A DNA stretch of 64,000 nucleotides from Pandoraea anapnoica (GCF_902459765.1 NZ_CABPSP010000001.1:248001-312000); one strand, 5' to 3'. Numbered from the stretch's first letter, positions 28,949 to 38,698 are shown. Made by a program: numbers and translations. The notes: generated by a model from the sequence alone, not told the origin.

Positions 28949-30247
28949 ATGGAAGTGCAGGGGGACTTGCGCGCGTGCCTTCGCCAAATGCATCAATTAC
29001 CGGTCTCCACACTCGGCTACCTGCCGCTGTGGCTGGAGACGTTGCGCGTGTGGCTCTCGGCCGACAGCGTTGCCGCGCTCTGGTGTCATGCGCAAGACGG
29101 TGTGAGTCCGGTGAGCGATCCGTCAGGTGTGGCAAACGTTACGTGTGGGTACGCCCCGCAAGCACCGTTATCGGCGTGTGAGCGGTTGGCGTCAACCGGT
29201 TGGGCGATGCCGTCTGCAGCAGAGTTGCGACTGTCGCCGATTCAGTCGCTGCACCACGGTGGCGTGCTGTTCGGGCACGCGCGCAAGCGTTCCGACGTGA
29301 CGCGACGGTCGTCGTTGCCGAGCCATCTTGACCGTCCGCCGGAGCTTGATGCGTGTTTGGCCGATGGCGATGTGCTCGATGCTTACCTGCTGCCTGCGAG
29401 TCGCGTGGCCGACGAACGCCTGCAACCGACGCCTTCTCACGGGGCCGAAGAGGCCAGTCCGGCGGGGCAGACGCCTCCCCTCGGCGCGTTGCGGCTACTC
29501 GTGTCGCGCAGCCGGACGCGACTGGCGTTCAGCGCGCGAGAAGTCGCAGCGTTCGAGACGGTGGCCGCCGAGTTTGCCAAAGCACCGGCACGTCCACATT
29601 TCCCGCCGCTCCCCTCTCTCGCGAGCGCGATGCTGCCTGCCGCCGAGGGGCAGGCGATGCAGGACGGGGCGGGGACTGTCTGTGCCGACGTATCGGGCAC
29701 GCTCGTGTGGCACCGGCGTCAGCCCGAGTGGGCCGATCCGGGCGCGTTGGCACTTATGCGCCGCGTCTGGCAACTGGTGCCGGGGCGTGCATGGCCTGAC
29801 GCTTACGTGGTCGTGCAGGCATGCCAGCGGCTGGCCGACGAGTTGACGCTGTATCCCTGCGGTATGTCCGGCACGGCCGTCTCGGGGGCGCAAATCGGTA
29901 CCACATTACCGGTGCCGGGCGGCACGTTGCATCTGCATGCCACCCATCTTTGCGGCATGGGCGGGCGCGCCACAGAGCGCGTGCGCATCTCCCTGCATCT
30001 CGCCGTGCCGCCCGCCATCCGCCTGTTGGCGCGGTTGTGGGACACGGCGCTGACACCCGTGCAGCGGGAGATCGTGATGCGCTTGCTGGCGGGGCAGTCG
30101 CGTACGCAGACGCGCGAAGCGTGCGCGATTGGCGTGCAGACGCTCAAGACGCATCTGTCGCTCATGCGGGCCCGGCTGGATCCGGTGCGCGACGCGTCGC
30201 TGCTCCTCGGACTGCGCAGCGGCAAAACGACGCCTCGGCTAGAATAG
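28949..30247 (+). CDS. LuxR-type DNA-binding regulator (long, unclassified sensor part)
   Basis: A 432-residue protein. The last about 60 residues form a LuxR/GerE-type helix-turn-helix (LTPVQREIVMRLLAGQSRTQTREACAIGVQTLKTHLS). The first about 360 residues match no domain I recognise; they lack a receiver Asp pocket, Walker motifs and the acyl-homoserine-lactone residues, and may be a degenerate GAF-like sensor. The start at 28949 has a GGGAG ribosome site. It lies between gshA and gshB, so a role in thiol or redox control is tempting but unproven. Confidence 0.7.
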   Translation: MEVQGDLRACLRQMHQLPVSTLGYLPLWLETLRVWLSADSVAALWCHAQDGVSPVSDPSGVANVTCGYAPQAPLSACERLASTGWAMPSAAELRLSPIQSLHHGGVLFGHARKRSDVTRRSSLPSHLDRPPELDACLADGDVLDAYLLPASRVADERLQPTPSHGAEEASPAGQTPPLGALRLLVSRSRTRLAFSAREVAAFETVAAEFAKAPARPHFPPLPSLASAMLPAAEGQAMQDGAGTVCADVSGTLVWHRRQPEWADPGALALMRRVWQLVPGRAWPDAYVVVQACQRLADELTLYPCGMSGTAVSGAQIGTTLPVPGGTLHLHATHLCGMGGRATERVRISLHLAVPPAIRLLARLWDTALTPVQREIVMRLLAGQSRTQTREACAIGVQTLKTHLSLMRARLDPVRDASLLLGLRSGKTTPRLE

Positions 30248-30306
30248 ACGCCTGTCGCCGCAGCTTGCGGTGTGTGCATCCGAACCCCCAAGACTCCCGC
30301 CGATCG

Positions 30307-31245
30307 ATGCAGATTCTCTTTATCGCCGACCCGCTCGACCAGTTCAAGATTTACAAAGACACCACGTTCTCGATGATGCGCGAGGGCGCACGTCGCGGGC
30401 ACCGCATTTTTGCGTGCGAGCCGCACGAGTTGGCATGGCAAGGCGCTACGGTCGATGCGCGCGTGAAAGAGATTCGTCTGACGGGCGACGCCGACGCCTG
30501 GTACGAAGTCGTCGATAAGCGCGTGGCGGCGCTCACCGAGTTCGACGCGGTGATCATGCGCAAGGATCCGCCGTTCGACATGGAGTACATCAACTCCACG
30601 TGGCTGCTTGAGATTGCCGAGCGCGCTGGCGCTCGCGTGTTCAACAAGCCGAGCGCGATTCGCGATCATTCCGAAAAGCTGGCGATCGCCGAATTCGGGC
30701 AGTTCGTAGCGCCCACGCTGGTCACACGCGACGCCGCACGTCTGCGCGCGTTTCACGCCGAACATGGCGACGTCATCTATAAGCCGCTCGACGGTATGGG
30801 TGGCACGGGCGTATTCCGTATCGGTTCGGACGAGCGCAACCTCGGCTCCGTTATCGAAATGCTTGGCGAGAACGGTGCACGTTCGGTGATGGCGCAGCGT
30901 TTCATTCCCGACATCAAGCTGGGTGACAAGCGCGTGCTGGTGATCGGTGGAAAGGTGGTGCCGTATTCGCTCGCCCGTATTCCGCAAGGCACCGAAGTGC
31001 GAGGCAACCTCGCAGCCGGTGGCGTGGGTGAGGCGCGGGAACTGACGCCACGCGATCGCGAGATCGCCGAGACGCTGGCGCCGATCCTGTGGCAACGCGG
31101 TCTGCTGCTCGTGGGGCTCGACGTCATTGGCGACTACCTGACGGAAGTGAACGTCACGAGTCCGACGTGCTTCCAGGAAATCACCGATCAGACCGGCTTC
31201 GACGTGCCGAAGATGTTCATCGACGCGCTGGAACTGGCGGTCTGA
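30307..31245 (+). CDS. gshB: glutathione synthetase GshB
   Basis: A 312-residue ATP-grasp ligase joining glycine to gamma-glutamylcysteine. Marks are the N-terminal FIADPLDQFKIYKDTTF, VIMRKDPPFDMEYI, the ATP loop KPLDGMGGTGVFR and the metal-binding TEVNVTSPTCFQEI. It begins 59 bases after the LuxR-type gene. Confidence 0.95.
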   Translation: MQILFIADPLDQFKIYKDTTFSMMREGARRGHRIFACEPHELAWQGATVDARVKEIRLTGDADAWYEVVDKRVAALTEFDAVIMRKDPPFDMEYINSTWLLEIAERAGARVFNKPSAIRDHSEKLAIAEFGQFVAPTLVTRDAARLRAFHAEHGDVIYKPLDGMGGTGVFRIGSDERNLGSVIEMLGENGARSVMAQRFIPDIKLGDKRVLVIGGKVVPYSLARIPQGTEVRGNLAAGGVGEARELTPRDREIAETLAPILWQRGLLLVGLDVIGDYLTEVNVTSPTCFQEITDQTGFDVPKMFIDALELAV

Positions 31246-31479
31246 GACGTCTGGATCGTGGCAACGCGCGGCGACGCGCGGAATTGCCGCACAGAACTTG
31301 CGTTATTTGGACCGGCCCTGCGGAGAACCCGCTTGGGACGGTCCCTAACCCGATGAAATTTCAGGGTTAATTCGGGATTTTGGCGCGCCTGCTAAAATAA
31401 GAATCCCAAAATCGACAGGTTCGCGTTCGTCGTTGTGTTTGTATCCCGAACATCCACGGCGCCCGGCGTGCCTAGCATC

Positions 31480-31893
31480 ATGGCTGGAATTCTGATCATT
31501 GCCCACGCACCGCTCGCTTCGGCGCTTCGCGAGTGCGTTTCGCACATCTACGGCGGTTGTCCGTCGCGCATCGGCGCGATCGACGTAGTCCCCGACCAGG
31601 ACACGGCGGCGCTCGTAGACGTCGCAAAGGAACGCCTCGCGCAATTGCGCGAAGAGAACGGCGTGCTGGTCCTCACCGACTTGTTTGGCGCAACGCCGTC
31701 GAATGTGGCGGCACAACTGGTGGGGCCGAAAGTGCGCGTGCTCGCGGGGGTCAACCTGTCGATGCTCATCAAAGCGGTGTGCTACCGCTCGGTGCCGCTC
31801 GATACGCTGGCGGAGAAGGTGCTTTCGGGCGGATCTAAAGGTATTCTGGAAGTCGGCGCGGGTGCGCCGGCCACACACACTACGTCACACTGA
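31480..31893 (+). CDS. PTS EIIA component, mannose/fructose (EIIA-Man) family
   Basis: A 137-residue EIIA-Man-type protein with the phospho-accepting His9 in GILIIAHAPLA and the DLFGATPSN motif. It receives phosphate from HPr. No EIIB, EIIC or EIID gene is nearby, so the trio EIIA-HPr-EI more likely serves regulation than sugar uptake. ptsH begins 3 bases after its stop. Confidence 0.88.
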   Translation: MAGILIIAHAPLASALRECVSHIYGGCPSRIGAIDVVPDQDTAALVDVAKERLAQLREENGVLVLTDLFGATPSNVAAQLVGPKVRVLAGVNLSMLIKAVCYRSVPLDTLAEKVLSGGSKGILEVGAGAPATHTTSH

Positions 31894-31896
31894 AAC

Positions 31897-32166
31897 ATGC
31901 TTCGACAAGAAACGACGATCGTAAATAAATTGGGCTTACATGCCCGGGCATCCGCAAAGCTGACGCAACTGGCGGCGAAATTTCAGAGTGAGGTCTGGCT
32001 GACCCGGAACGGTCGGCGTATCAACGCGAAGAGCATCATGGGCGTCATGATGCTGGCGGCCGGCATCGGCTCGACGGTGGAAGTCGAGACCGAAGGCTCG
32101 GATGAGGCTCAGGCCATGAAGGAAATCCTCGACCTCATCGCGAACAAGTTCGGCGAAGGGGAATAA
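31897..32166 (+). CDS. ptsH: phosphocarrier protein HPr
   Basis: An 89-residue HPr with the catalytic His15 in GLHARA and the regulatory Ser46 in NAKSIMGVM, so it could be a substrate for an HPr kinase encoded elsewhere. It lies between the EIIA gene and ptsI. Confidence 0.95.
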   Translation: MLRQETTIVNKLGLHARASAKLTQLAAKFQSEVWLTRNGRRINAKSIMGVMMLAAGIGSTVEVETEGSDEAQAMKEILDLIANKFGEGE

Positions 32167-32235
32167 GGCGTCTCGAACGACAGCAACACACACAGAATTC
32201 GGTCGAATCACCGCCTCTGAACTGGGGAGACTTCC

Positions 32236-33972
32236 TTGTCTTTCACCCTACACGGCATTCCCGTTTCCCGCGGCATCGCGATCGGACGCGCTTATTTGCT
32301 CGCGCCCGCTACGCTCGATGTCCCGCACTACCTGCTCGATCCCAGCCAGATCGATGACGAAGTCGCGCGCTTCCAAAGCGCTCAGGCGACTGTCCAGCAG
32401 GAACTCGACACACTCAAGGAAGAACTGCCCGATGACGCGCCCGGCGAGATGGGCGCGTTTCTCGATGTTCACTCCCTGATTCTGAACGACACGCTGCTGG
32501 TCGACGCCGTCGTCAAACTCATTCGCGAGCGTCGCTACAACGCGGAGTGGGCGCTGACGACGCAACTCGAAGTGCTCGTCGCGCGCTTTGAGGACATCGA
32601 AGACGAGTATCTGCGCGAGCGTCGCGCCGACATCGAACAAGTCACGGAGCGTGTGCTCAAGGCACTGGCCGGCGCGCCCGGCATTCGCCACGTCGTGGCC
32701 GAGACGCCGCGCGACGACATGATCGTCGTGGCCCGCGACATCGCCCCGGCGGACATGCTGCAATTCAAATCGCAGACGTTCAAGGGGTTCGTCACGGACC
32801 TCGGCGGCAAGACGTCGCATACCGCCATCGTTGCCCGAAGTCTCGGCATTCCGGCTGCGGTCGGCGTGGCGCAGGCGAGTCTGCTCGTCAAGCAAGACGA
32901 CGTCATCATCATCGACGGCGATCACGGCATCGTCATCGTCGACCCGGCGCCGATCGTGCTCGAAGAGTACAGCTACCGACAAAGCGAGCGCGCGCTGGAA
33001 GAGCGTCGCTTGCAGCGCCTGAAGCACTCCCCGGCGCAAACCATTGACGGCACGCCCATCGAGCTGTTCGCCAACATCGAATTGCCGGAAGACGCCAAGA
33101 CGGCCGTCGACGCGGGCGCGGTCGGCGTGGGCCTGTTTCGCACCGAGTTCCTCTTCATGAATGAGGAGGAAGCGCCGGAGGAAGAGGCTCAGTTCGAGGC
33201 GTACAAGCGCGCGGTGGAGGCGATGCACGGTCTGCCGCTCACGATCCGGACCATCGACGTGGGGGCCGACAAGCCGCTCGACAGCCACGAGACGTACGAA
33301 ACCGCGCCGAACCCAGCGTTGGGACTGCGCGCGATTCGCTGGAGTCTGTCGGAGCCGCGCATGTTCCTCACGCAATTGCGCGCGATTCTGCGAGCATCGG
33401 CGTTCGGCAAGGTGCAGATTCTGTTCCCGATGCTGGCCCACGCGCAGGAAATCGATCAGACGCTCGAACTCGTGCGCGAAGCGAAAGCGCAGCTCGACGC
33501 CGCCGGTCTGCTCTACGACCCGAACGTGAAGCTCGGCGCGATGATCGAGGTGCCGGCCGCCGCCCTCACCGTGCCCATGTTCCTGAAGCGGCTCGACTTC
33601 CTGTCCATCGGCACGAACGACCTGATTCAGTACACGCTGGCGATCGACCGCGCCGACAATGCCGTCGCGCATTTGTACGACCCGTTGCACCCGGCGGTCT
33701 TGCGCCTCATCGCCATGACGATTCGCGAGGCGCACGCGTTCGGTGTGCCGGTCGCCGTCTGCGGTGAAATGGCGGGAGATCCGACGGCGACGCGTCTGCT
33801 GCTCGGCATGGGGTTGCGCGAGTTTTCGATGCACCCGAGTCAGTTGCTTCAGGTCAAGCAGGAGATTCTGCGCGCGCATCTGCCGGATCTGGAGCGGCCG
33901 GTGCAGGAACTGCTCGCGGCGACCGAGCCTGAGGAAATGCAGGCCGCGCTGGCGAGACTTGCGGTGGCCTGA
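32236..33972 (+). CDS. ptsI: phosphoenolpyruvate-protein phosphotransferase (enzyme I)
   Basis: A 578-residue enzyme I. The N-terminal phosphohistidine domain has GGKTSHTAIVARS; the PEP-binding TIM barrel has FRTEFLFM, the DVGADKPL motif and a C-terminal CGEMAGD. The start is a TTG at 32236 with a GGGGAGA ribosome site at normal distance. No ATG fits, because homology begins immediately (MSFTLHGIPVSRGIAIG). It phosphorylates HPr at the expense of PEP. Confidence 0.95.
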   Translation: MSFTLHGIPVSRGIAIGRAYLLAPATLDVPHYLLDPSQIDDEVARFQSAQATVQQELDTLKEELPDDAPGEMGAFLDVHSLILNDTLLVDAVVKLIRERRYNAEWALTTQLEVLVARFEDIEDEYLRERRADIEQVTERVLKALAGAPGIRHVVAETPRDDMIVVARDIAPADMLQFKSQTFKGFVTDLGGKTSHTAIVARSLGIPAAVGVAQASLLVKQDDVIIIDGDHGIVIVDPAPIVLEEYSYRQSERALEERRLQRLKHSPAQTIDGTPIELFANIELPEDAKTAVDAGAVGVGLFRTEFLFMNEEEAPEEEAQFEAYKRAVEAMHGLPLTIRTIDVGADKPLDSHETYETAPNPALGLRAIRWSLSEPRMFLTQLRAILRASAFGKVQILFPMLAHAQEIDQTLELVREAKAQLDAAGLLYDPNVKLGAMIEVPAAALTVPMFLKRLDFLSIGTNDLIQYTLAIDRADNAVAHLYDPLHPAVLRLIAMTIREAHAFGVPVAVCGEMAGDPTATRLLLGMGLREFSMHPSQLLQVKQEILRAHLPDLERPVQELLAATEPEEMQAALARLAVA

Positions 33973-33995
33973 TCGGCCGACGTGCGTCGCACAAC

Positions 33996-34040
33996 GCAAA
34001 AGCGGACGCTCCCGTGAGGAAGCGTCCGCTTTTGCTTTTT
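33996..34040. terminator. strong terminator after ptsI
   Basis: Perfect 15-bp arms GCAAAAGCGGACGCT and AGCGTCCGCTTTTGC, a 10-base loop and TTTTT. It lies between convergent ptsI and moeB and may serve both. Confidence 0.9.
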
Positions 34041-34114
34041 CGCTGATCGATGGTGAGGCGCGAGGCCGAAATTTAGGACGACGCCGGACGCGTCCTCAGC
34101 CATTCCCCAAGCAA

Positions 34115-34867
34115 TTAGTGCCGCTGTCCGCAGACTTTACATTCCGGATTGCGGGCGCAATGCATGGTGTGCCAACTCATCTTGCGGCCGTCGAGCATCT
34201 GAAGACGGCCCACCAGCGGCGTGCCGATGCCGGTGATCAGCTTGATAGCCTCGGCGGCCTGCATGCTGCCGATGATGCCGACGAGCGGTGCGAGCACGCC
34301 CATCGTGGCGCAGGCTTGCTCGGGGAACGGTTCGTCCGCAGGGAAGATGCACTCATAGCAGGGCGACGCGTCGTTGCGCACGTCGAATACGCTGATCTGC
34401 CCATCGAAGCGCAGCGCGGCTCCCGAGACCAACGGCACACCGGCAGCGACGCAGGCGCGGTTGACGGCGTGACGCGTAGCGAAGTTGTCCGAGCCGTCGA
34501 GCACGACGGTGGCACCGCGCGCGAGTGTCGTCAGGCGGGCTTCGTCCACGCGTTCGTTGACGACGTCGACGACCACGCCCGGGTTGATGCGCGCGATGCG
34601 CTCGCGACCGGATTCAACCTTCGGCTGTCCGACGCTCTGCGTATCGTGAAGAATCTGGCGTTGCAGGTTGGTGAGATCGACGGTGTCGTCGTCGATCAGC
34701 GTGATGTGTCCGACGCCTGACGCTGCGAGATAGAGCGCCGCAGGCGAGCCGAGACCGCCCGCGCCGACGATGACCGCGTGCGCGGCAAGCAGACGCTCCT
34801 GACCCTCGATACCGAGTTCGTCGAGCAGGATATGGCGGGAGTAACGCAGCAGCTGATCGTCGTTCAT
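34115..34867 (-). CDS. moeB: MoeB/ThiF-type adenylyltransferase
   Basis: A 250-residue E1-like enzyme that adenylates the C-terminus of a sulfur carrier (MoaD or ThiS type). It has the ATP loop GAGGLGSPAALYLA, DDDTVDLTNLQRQ, and two CxxC pairs for zinc (CYEC near residue 173 and CKVC near the end). The start at 34867 (MNDDQLLRYSRHI) matches family starts. Downstream of ctpA on the same strand but separated by a terminator. Confidence 0.92.
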   Translation of the reverse strand: MNDDQLLRYSRHILLDELGIEGQERLLAAHAVIVGAGGLGSPAALYLAASGVGHITLIDDDTVDLTNLQRQILHDTQSVGQPKVESGRERIARINPGVVVDVVNERVDEARLTTLARGATVVLDGSDNFATRHAVNRACVAAGVPLVSGAALRFDGQISVFDVRNDASPCYECIFPADEPFPEQACATMGVLAPLVGIIGSMQAAEAIKLITGIGTPLVGRLQMLDGRKMSWHTMHCARNPECKVCGQRH

Positions 34868-34884
34868 CGCAAAACGGAAAGGGA

Positions 34885-34919
34885 TAAAAAAACCGTGCCG
34901 GCTTTCGCGGGCACGGTTT
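34885..34919 (-). terminator. terminator of ctpA (minus strand)
   Basis: Read on the minus strand, AAACCGTGCC and GGCACGGTTT form a perfect 10-bp hairpin with a 10-base loop, followed by a run of Ts. It lies just after the ctpA stop and before moeB. Confidence 0.88.
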
Positions 34920-34937
34920 GTAGTGTAAAGCCGTTGC

Positions 34938-36494
34938 TTATTTCTTGTCCGCAGGCTTGGCCGGCACGACGGTGTCCGTCTTCGCATCCGTCTTGGCACC
35001 GGCAGCCGGTGCTGCGGCCTTCGAGGCGTCCTTCGGCAGCGGGCCGGCGTTGGCTTCGAGACGTGACTTCGTGCGCTGGACCGGCTCGCCCTTGATCTGG
35101 TGAACGGCCTGCTGGAGCATGAAGTCGTCGGCGCTACCCAGATCCGGCAGACGTTCTTCGCGCTCCTTCTTGCGCTCGTCCGGCGTCTTCTTCGCGTTCT
35201 CTTCTTCGAGGCGGCGCAGTTCTTCCAGACGGCGAGCTTCGCGTGCGTCGATTTCCTTCTGCTCGTCAGGCGTTTGCGTATTGTGCAGGTGGTTCTGGTA
35301 ATCGATTTCGCGCGTGACCAGCACGTCGTCCGGATCGCCCTTCGGATTCTGGTCGACCGGCACGTCCGGCTTGATGCCGATGGACTGGATCGAGCGGCCG
35401 CTCGGCGTGTAGTAGTACGCCGTGGTCAGACGCAGAGCCGTGTCCGGGCCCATCTGGCGCACGGTCTGGACTGAGCCCTTGCCGAACGTCGTCTTGCCCA
35501 TGATGATGGCGCGCTTCGAATCTTGCAGTGCGCCGGCCACGATTTCCGACGCGGATGCCGAGTAAGCGTTCACCAGCACGACCATCGGCACCGTCTTCCA
35601 GATCGGAGCTTCGCCCTTGAGCGGATCTTCCGGGCTGGCCGACAGACGGTAGTTGTCGAAGGTCGCCTTGTACGTCTGCTTGGCGTCTTCGATCTGACCG
35701 TTGGTGGACACGACCACCGCGCCTTCCTTCAGGAACGCAGCGGACACGCCGACAGCCGACTGGAGAATGCCGCCGCCGTTGTTACGCAGGTCGAGGATCA
35801 GGCCCTTGAGCGGCTGGTCCTTGGCCAGTTCCTGGAGCTTCTTGGCCAGATCCGGCACGGTGCGTTCCTGGAAGCTGGTGATGCGCACGTAACCGATACC
35901 CGGTTCGAGCAGCTTGCCCTTGATGCTCTGGACACGAATCTCGGCGCGCACGATCGAGACCGGGAACGTGCGCTCTTCCGACTTGCGGAAGATCGTCAGC
36001 GTGACCTTGCTGCCCGGGGCGCCGCGCATGCGTTTGACCGCCTGATCGAGCGTCATGCCGCGCACGGGCTTGTCGTCGATACGGGTGATCAGGTCGCCCG
36101 GCTTAAGGCCAGCCTTGAACGCGGGGCTGTCTTCGATCGGGGAAATCACCTTCACGAGGCCGTCTTCCTGCGAGATCTCGATACCGAGACCCGCGAAACG
36201 GCCACGCGTCTGTTCCTGGAGTTCTTTGTACTCTTCCTTGTCGAGATACGACGAATGCGGATCGAGGCTCGACACCATCCCCTTGATGGCAGCGGTCAGC
36301 AACTTCTTGTCGTCGACCGGCTGCACATATTCGCGCTTGATCTGGCCGAACACTTCAGCCAGCAGACGAAGCTGTTCGAGCGGCAACGGCGTGGTAGCGC
36401 TTTGGGCGGATGCCTGCGAGAACGCGAGGGTGGCAGCCGCACCGGTCGCGAGGCCCAGCACGATCAGGCCGATGTGTTTGAGGGTTTGGCGCAT
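34938..36494 (-). CDS. ctpA: S41-family C-terminal processing protease with PDZ domain
   Basis: A 518-residue periplasmic protease. A signal/anchor covers about residues 5-28, then a PDZ domain (about 95-180) and the S41 catalytic core with Ser in NAYSASASEIVAGALQD and Lys in GKTTFGKGSVQT. The C-terminal about 90 residues are highly charged and finish in a Lys/Ala/Pro tail. The start at 36494 begins the signal. It probably trims periplasmic or lipoprotein substrates such as peptidoglycan hydrolases. Confidence 0.92.
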   Translation of the reverse strand: MRQTLKHIGLIVLGLATGAAATLAFSQASAQSATTPLPLEQLRLLAEVFGQIKREYVQPVDDKKLLTAAIKGMVSSLDPHSSYLDKEEYKELQEQTRGRFAGLGIEISQEDGLVKVISPIEDSPAFKAGLKPGDLITRIDDKPVRGMTLDQAVKRMRGAPGSKVTLTIFRKSEERTFPVSIVRAEIRVQSIKGKLLEPGIGYVRITSFQERTVPDLAKKLQELAKDQPLKGLILDLRNNGGGILQSAVGVSAAFLKEGAVVVSTNGQIEDAKQTYKATFDNYRLSASPEDPLKGEAPIWKTVPMVVLVNAYSASASEIVAGALQDSKRAIIMGKTTFGKGSVQTVRQMGPDTALRLTTAYYYTPSGRSIQSIGIKPDVPVDQNPKGDPDDVLVTREIDYQNHLHNTQTPDEQKEIDAREARRLEELRRLEEENAKKTPDERKKEREERLPDLGSADDFMLQQAVHQIKGEPVQRTKSRLEANAGPLPKDASKAAAPAAGAKTDAKTDTVVPAKPADKK

Positions 36495-37034
36495 ATAGGC
36501 GTGGAATTCCCGGAATTTTGGGGCGCACGCCAATGGGCGCGCGCACTTTGGCGAAGTATAACCGTTTGCCCGCGGGCGGGACATTGCCCATTCGACAGGG
36601 ACTTTTCCGGAGTGGTTCTACGAAAAGTTCCGTTCCGGGCGATGTTGTACGGCGAATTTCGTCGAACGTCGCCCGATAGTGTGTCGCTTTCGCCGGTGGG
36701 ACGTGCCCGAGCCAAGGATCGCCTGACCGCGTGCAGACGCAGGAAGCGTGCGGAAATCGTGTTACCGCGTATTACGGAAGCCGACGAACGCGGGGGAAAA
36801 CCGGCGGCAACGCGCGGGGATTCTCCCAAGCGATTGGCGATGTCGGAACGTGTGCCCGCAGAAAGCGGAGATTGCAGTGAGCGCGGAGACCGTCTGCGTG
36901 GCGCGTGCGGAGTGATGCGTGTGAAGCGAGCGGGCGTGCGGCGAGATGGCAGGAAGATGGCGAGAATGCCAGGGAGTGGGCTGCGACGCCCGCCCGAAAG
37001 CGTGCGTCGCAGCCGTCAGCACGTTAGCCGGGAC
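36495..37034. other. 540-base gap between gpmA and ctpA
   Basis: No convincing gene on either strand. Short open frames here are Arg/Pro-rich, as expected by chance in high-GC DNA. The only clear element is a perfect 11-bp hairpin, GGCTGCGACGC and GCGTCGCAGCC (36979-37014), 20 bases past the gpmA stop, without a T tract. My recollection is that some Burkholderia have an M23 peptidase gene here; I see no remnant of one. Confidence 0.5.
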
Positions 37035-37781
37035 TTACTTCGACTTGCCCTGCGCCGCGACGGCAGCCAGTGCGCCGGCGATCTTGTCCTGATCGCCCAG
37101 ATAGTAATGACGGATCGGCTTGAGATCGGCGTCCAGTTCATACACGAGCGGCGTGCCGTTCGGGATGTTCAGGCCCGCGATGTCGTCGTCCGAAATATTG
37201 TCGAGGTGCTTGATGAGGGCACGCAGCGAGTTGCCATGCGCGGCAACCAGCACTTGCTTGCCTGCGCGCACGGCCGGAGCGATCGACTCGTTCCACAGCG
37301 GCAGCACGCGCGCCACGGTGTCCTTCAGGCACTCGGTGAGCGGAATCTCTTCACGCTTGAGCTTGGCGTAACGCGGATCGTTGTACGAGCTGCGTTCGTC
37401 ATCTGCTGCCAGCGGCGGCGGCGGCGTGTCGTAGCTGCGACGCCACACGTGTACCTGATCGTCGCCGTACTTCGCGGCCGTCTCAGCTTTGTTCAGGCCA
37501 GCGAGCGCACCGTAGTGACGTTCATTCAGACGCCAGCTGTGCACCACTGGAATCCACATCTGGTCCATTGCGTCCTGCACGTGCCAGAGCGTGCGGATCG
37601 CGCGCTTGAGCACAGACGTGTAGGCGAGATCGAATTTGAAACCGGCTTCGGCGAGCAGATTGCCGGCCTGGCTGGCTTCGGCGACGCCCTTTTCGGTCAG
37701 GTCGACGTCGACCCATCCCGTGAAGCGGTTTTCTTTGTTCCACGTCGATTCGCCGTGGCGGATGAGAACGAGCTTGTACAT
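37035..37781 (-). CDS. gpmA: 2,3-bisphosphoglycerate-dependent phosphoglycerate mutase
   Basis: A 248-residue glycolytic mutase interconverting 3- and 2-phosphoglycerate. Phospho-His is in [10 protein letters not shown], with the RFTGW and [11 protein letters not shown] motifs and a second catalytic His in [10 protein letters not shown]. The ATG at 37781 ([12 protein letters not shown]) is preferred over a TTG two codons earlier. Confidence 0.95.
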   Translation of the reverse strand: MYKLVLIRHGESTWNKENRFTGWVDVDLTEKGVAEASQAGNLLAEAGFKFDLAYTSVLKRAIRTLWHVQDAMDQMWIPVVHSWRLNERHYGALAGLNKAETAAKYGDDQVHVWRRSYDTPPPPLAADDERSSYNDPRYAKLKREEIPLTECLKDTVARVLPLWNESIAPAVRAGKQVLVAAHGNSLRALIKHLDNISDDDIAGLNIPNGTPLVYELDADLKPIRHYYLGDQDKIAGALAAVAAQGKSK

Positions 37782-38013
37782 GAGCAAACTTCAGTCAGAG
37801 TAGGAAAGCGGGGGCAGCCGAAGGGGGCGGGGCAGTTCGTCGCATCGGGTGGAGCCAGGCCCAGTAAGGGTTTGGCGTCACTTCGCGGTGACATTCGGGG
37901 CTCCGCAAAGGGAGCTGACGACGCCCGGCGCAACGATTGGCAACGAGACCCGTCGGCGCAATCACGGAATATTTTATAATGATCGGATTCTTTTGATATT
38001 TTTCAGGTGGTTT

Positions 38014-38421
38014 GTGAAGTTCTTTGCCGATTACACCAACCTCGCGCTGATCGCCATCGCCCTCGTTTCGGGCGGCATGCTGGCCTGGCCGGTATTCAAG
38101 CGCGGCGGTCGCGGTCTGTCGACCGTGGAAGCAACCCAGCTCATTAACCGTAAGGGCGCAGTGGTGCTCGACGTGCGCACGGCTGAGGAATTTGCCGCTG
38201 GCCACCTGCCGTCTGCACGTAACGTGCCGCTCGACGACGTGGAGCAAAAGGTCGCGGGCGTCATCAAGAACAAGGCGGCTCCGGTTCTGATCGTATGCAA
38301 GAGCGGCCAACGCTCGGCGCGCGCTCAGACGCTCCTTCGCAATCTTGGTTATGCTGAGGCGTTCAGCCTTCAGGGCGGTGTCGCCGCCTGGCAGGAAGCC
38401 GGTTTGCCGGTGATCAAGTAA
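38014..38421 (+). CDS. membrane-anchored rhodanese-like sulfurtransferase
   Basis: A 135-residue protein with one N-terminal helix (about residues 8-25) and a rhodanese domain with the active-site loop VCKSGQRS. Homology and the helix suggest a GTG start at 38014; the ribosome site AGGTGG is a little close. It lies 16 bases before grxC, in a grxC-secB-gpsA block. It may supply persulfide sulfur near the membrane; the acceptor is unknown. Confidence 0.85.
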   Translation: MKFFADYTNLALIAIALVSGGMLAWPVFKRGGRGLSTVEATQLINRKGAVVLDVRTAEEFAAGHLPSARNVPLDDVEQKVAGVIKNKAAPVLIVCKSGQRSARAQTLLRNLGYAEAFSLQGGVAAWQEAGLPVIK

Positions 38422-38437
38422 TCAAGGAGTTGCAGTC

Positions 38438-38698
38438 ATGCCGAAGATCGTGATGTACAGCACGCAAGTGTGCCCGTATTGCCAGATGGCCGAGCGCCTG
38501 CTGCGTCAGCGCGGTGTTCAGGAGATCGAGAAGATCCTGATCGACAAAGAGCCGGCTCGCCGCGAAGAAATGATGTCGCGTACGGGGCGTCGCACCGTGC
38601 CGCAAATTTACATCGACGAGCGTCATATTGGCGGTTACGACGATCTGTCGGCACTCGATCGTGCCGGTGGTCTCGCTCCGCTCTTGCAAGCTGCCTGA
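38438..38698 (+). CDS. grxC: glutaredoxin 3
   Basis: An 86-residue dithiol glutaredoxin with CPYC at residues 12-15 and the glutathione-binding TVPQIYID and GGYDDL segments. It reduces disulfides using glutathione, whose two synthesis genes are also in this window. Confidence 0.94.
   Translation: MPKIVMYSTQVCPYCQMAERLLRQRGVQEIEKILIDKEPARREEMMSRTGRRTVPQIYIDERHIGGYDDLSALDRAGGLAPLLQAA

Noticed and set aside
36495-37034. Remnant of an M23 peptidase gene between gpmA and ctpA
   Set aside because: No frame on either strand shows LytM motifs or a signal peptide.
35523-37979. 818-codon plus-strand open frame
   Set aside because: It is antisense to ctpA and gpmA, both well supported, and its composition is typical of a shadow frame.
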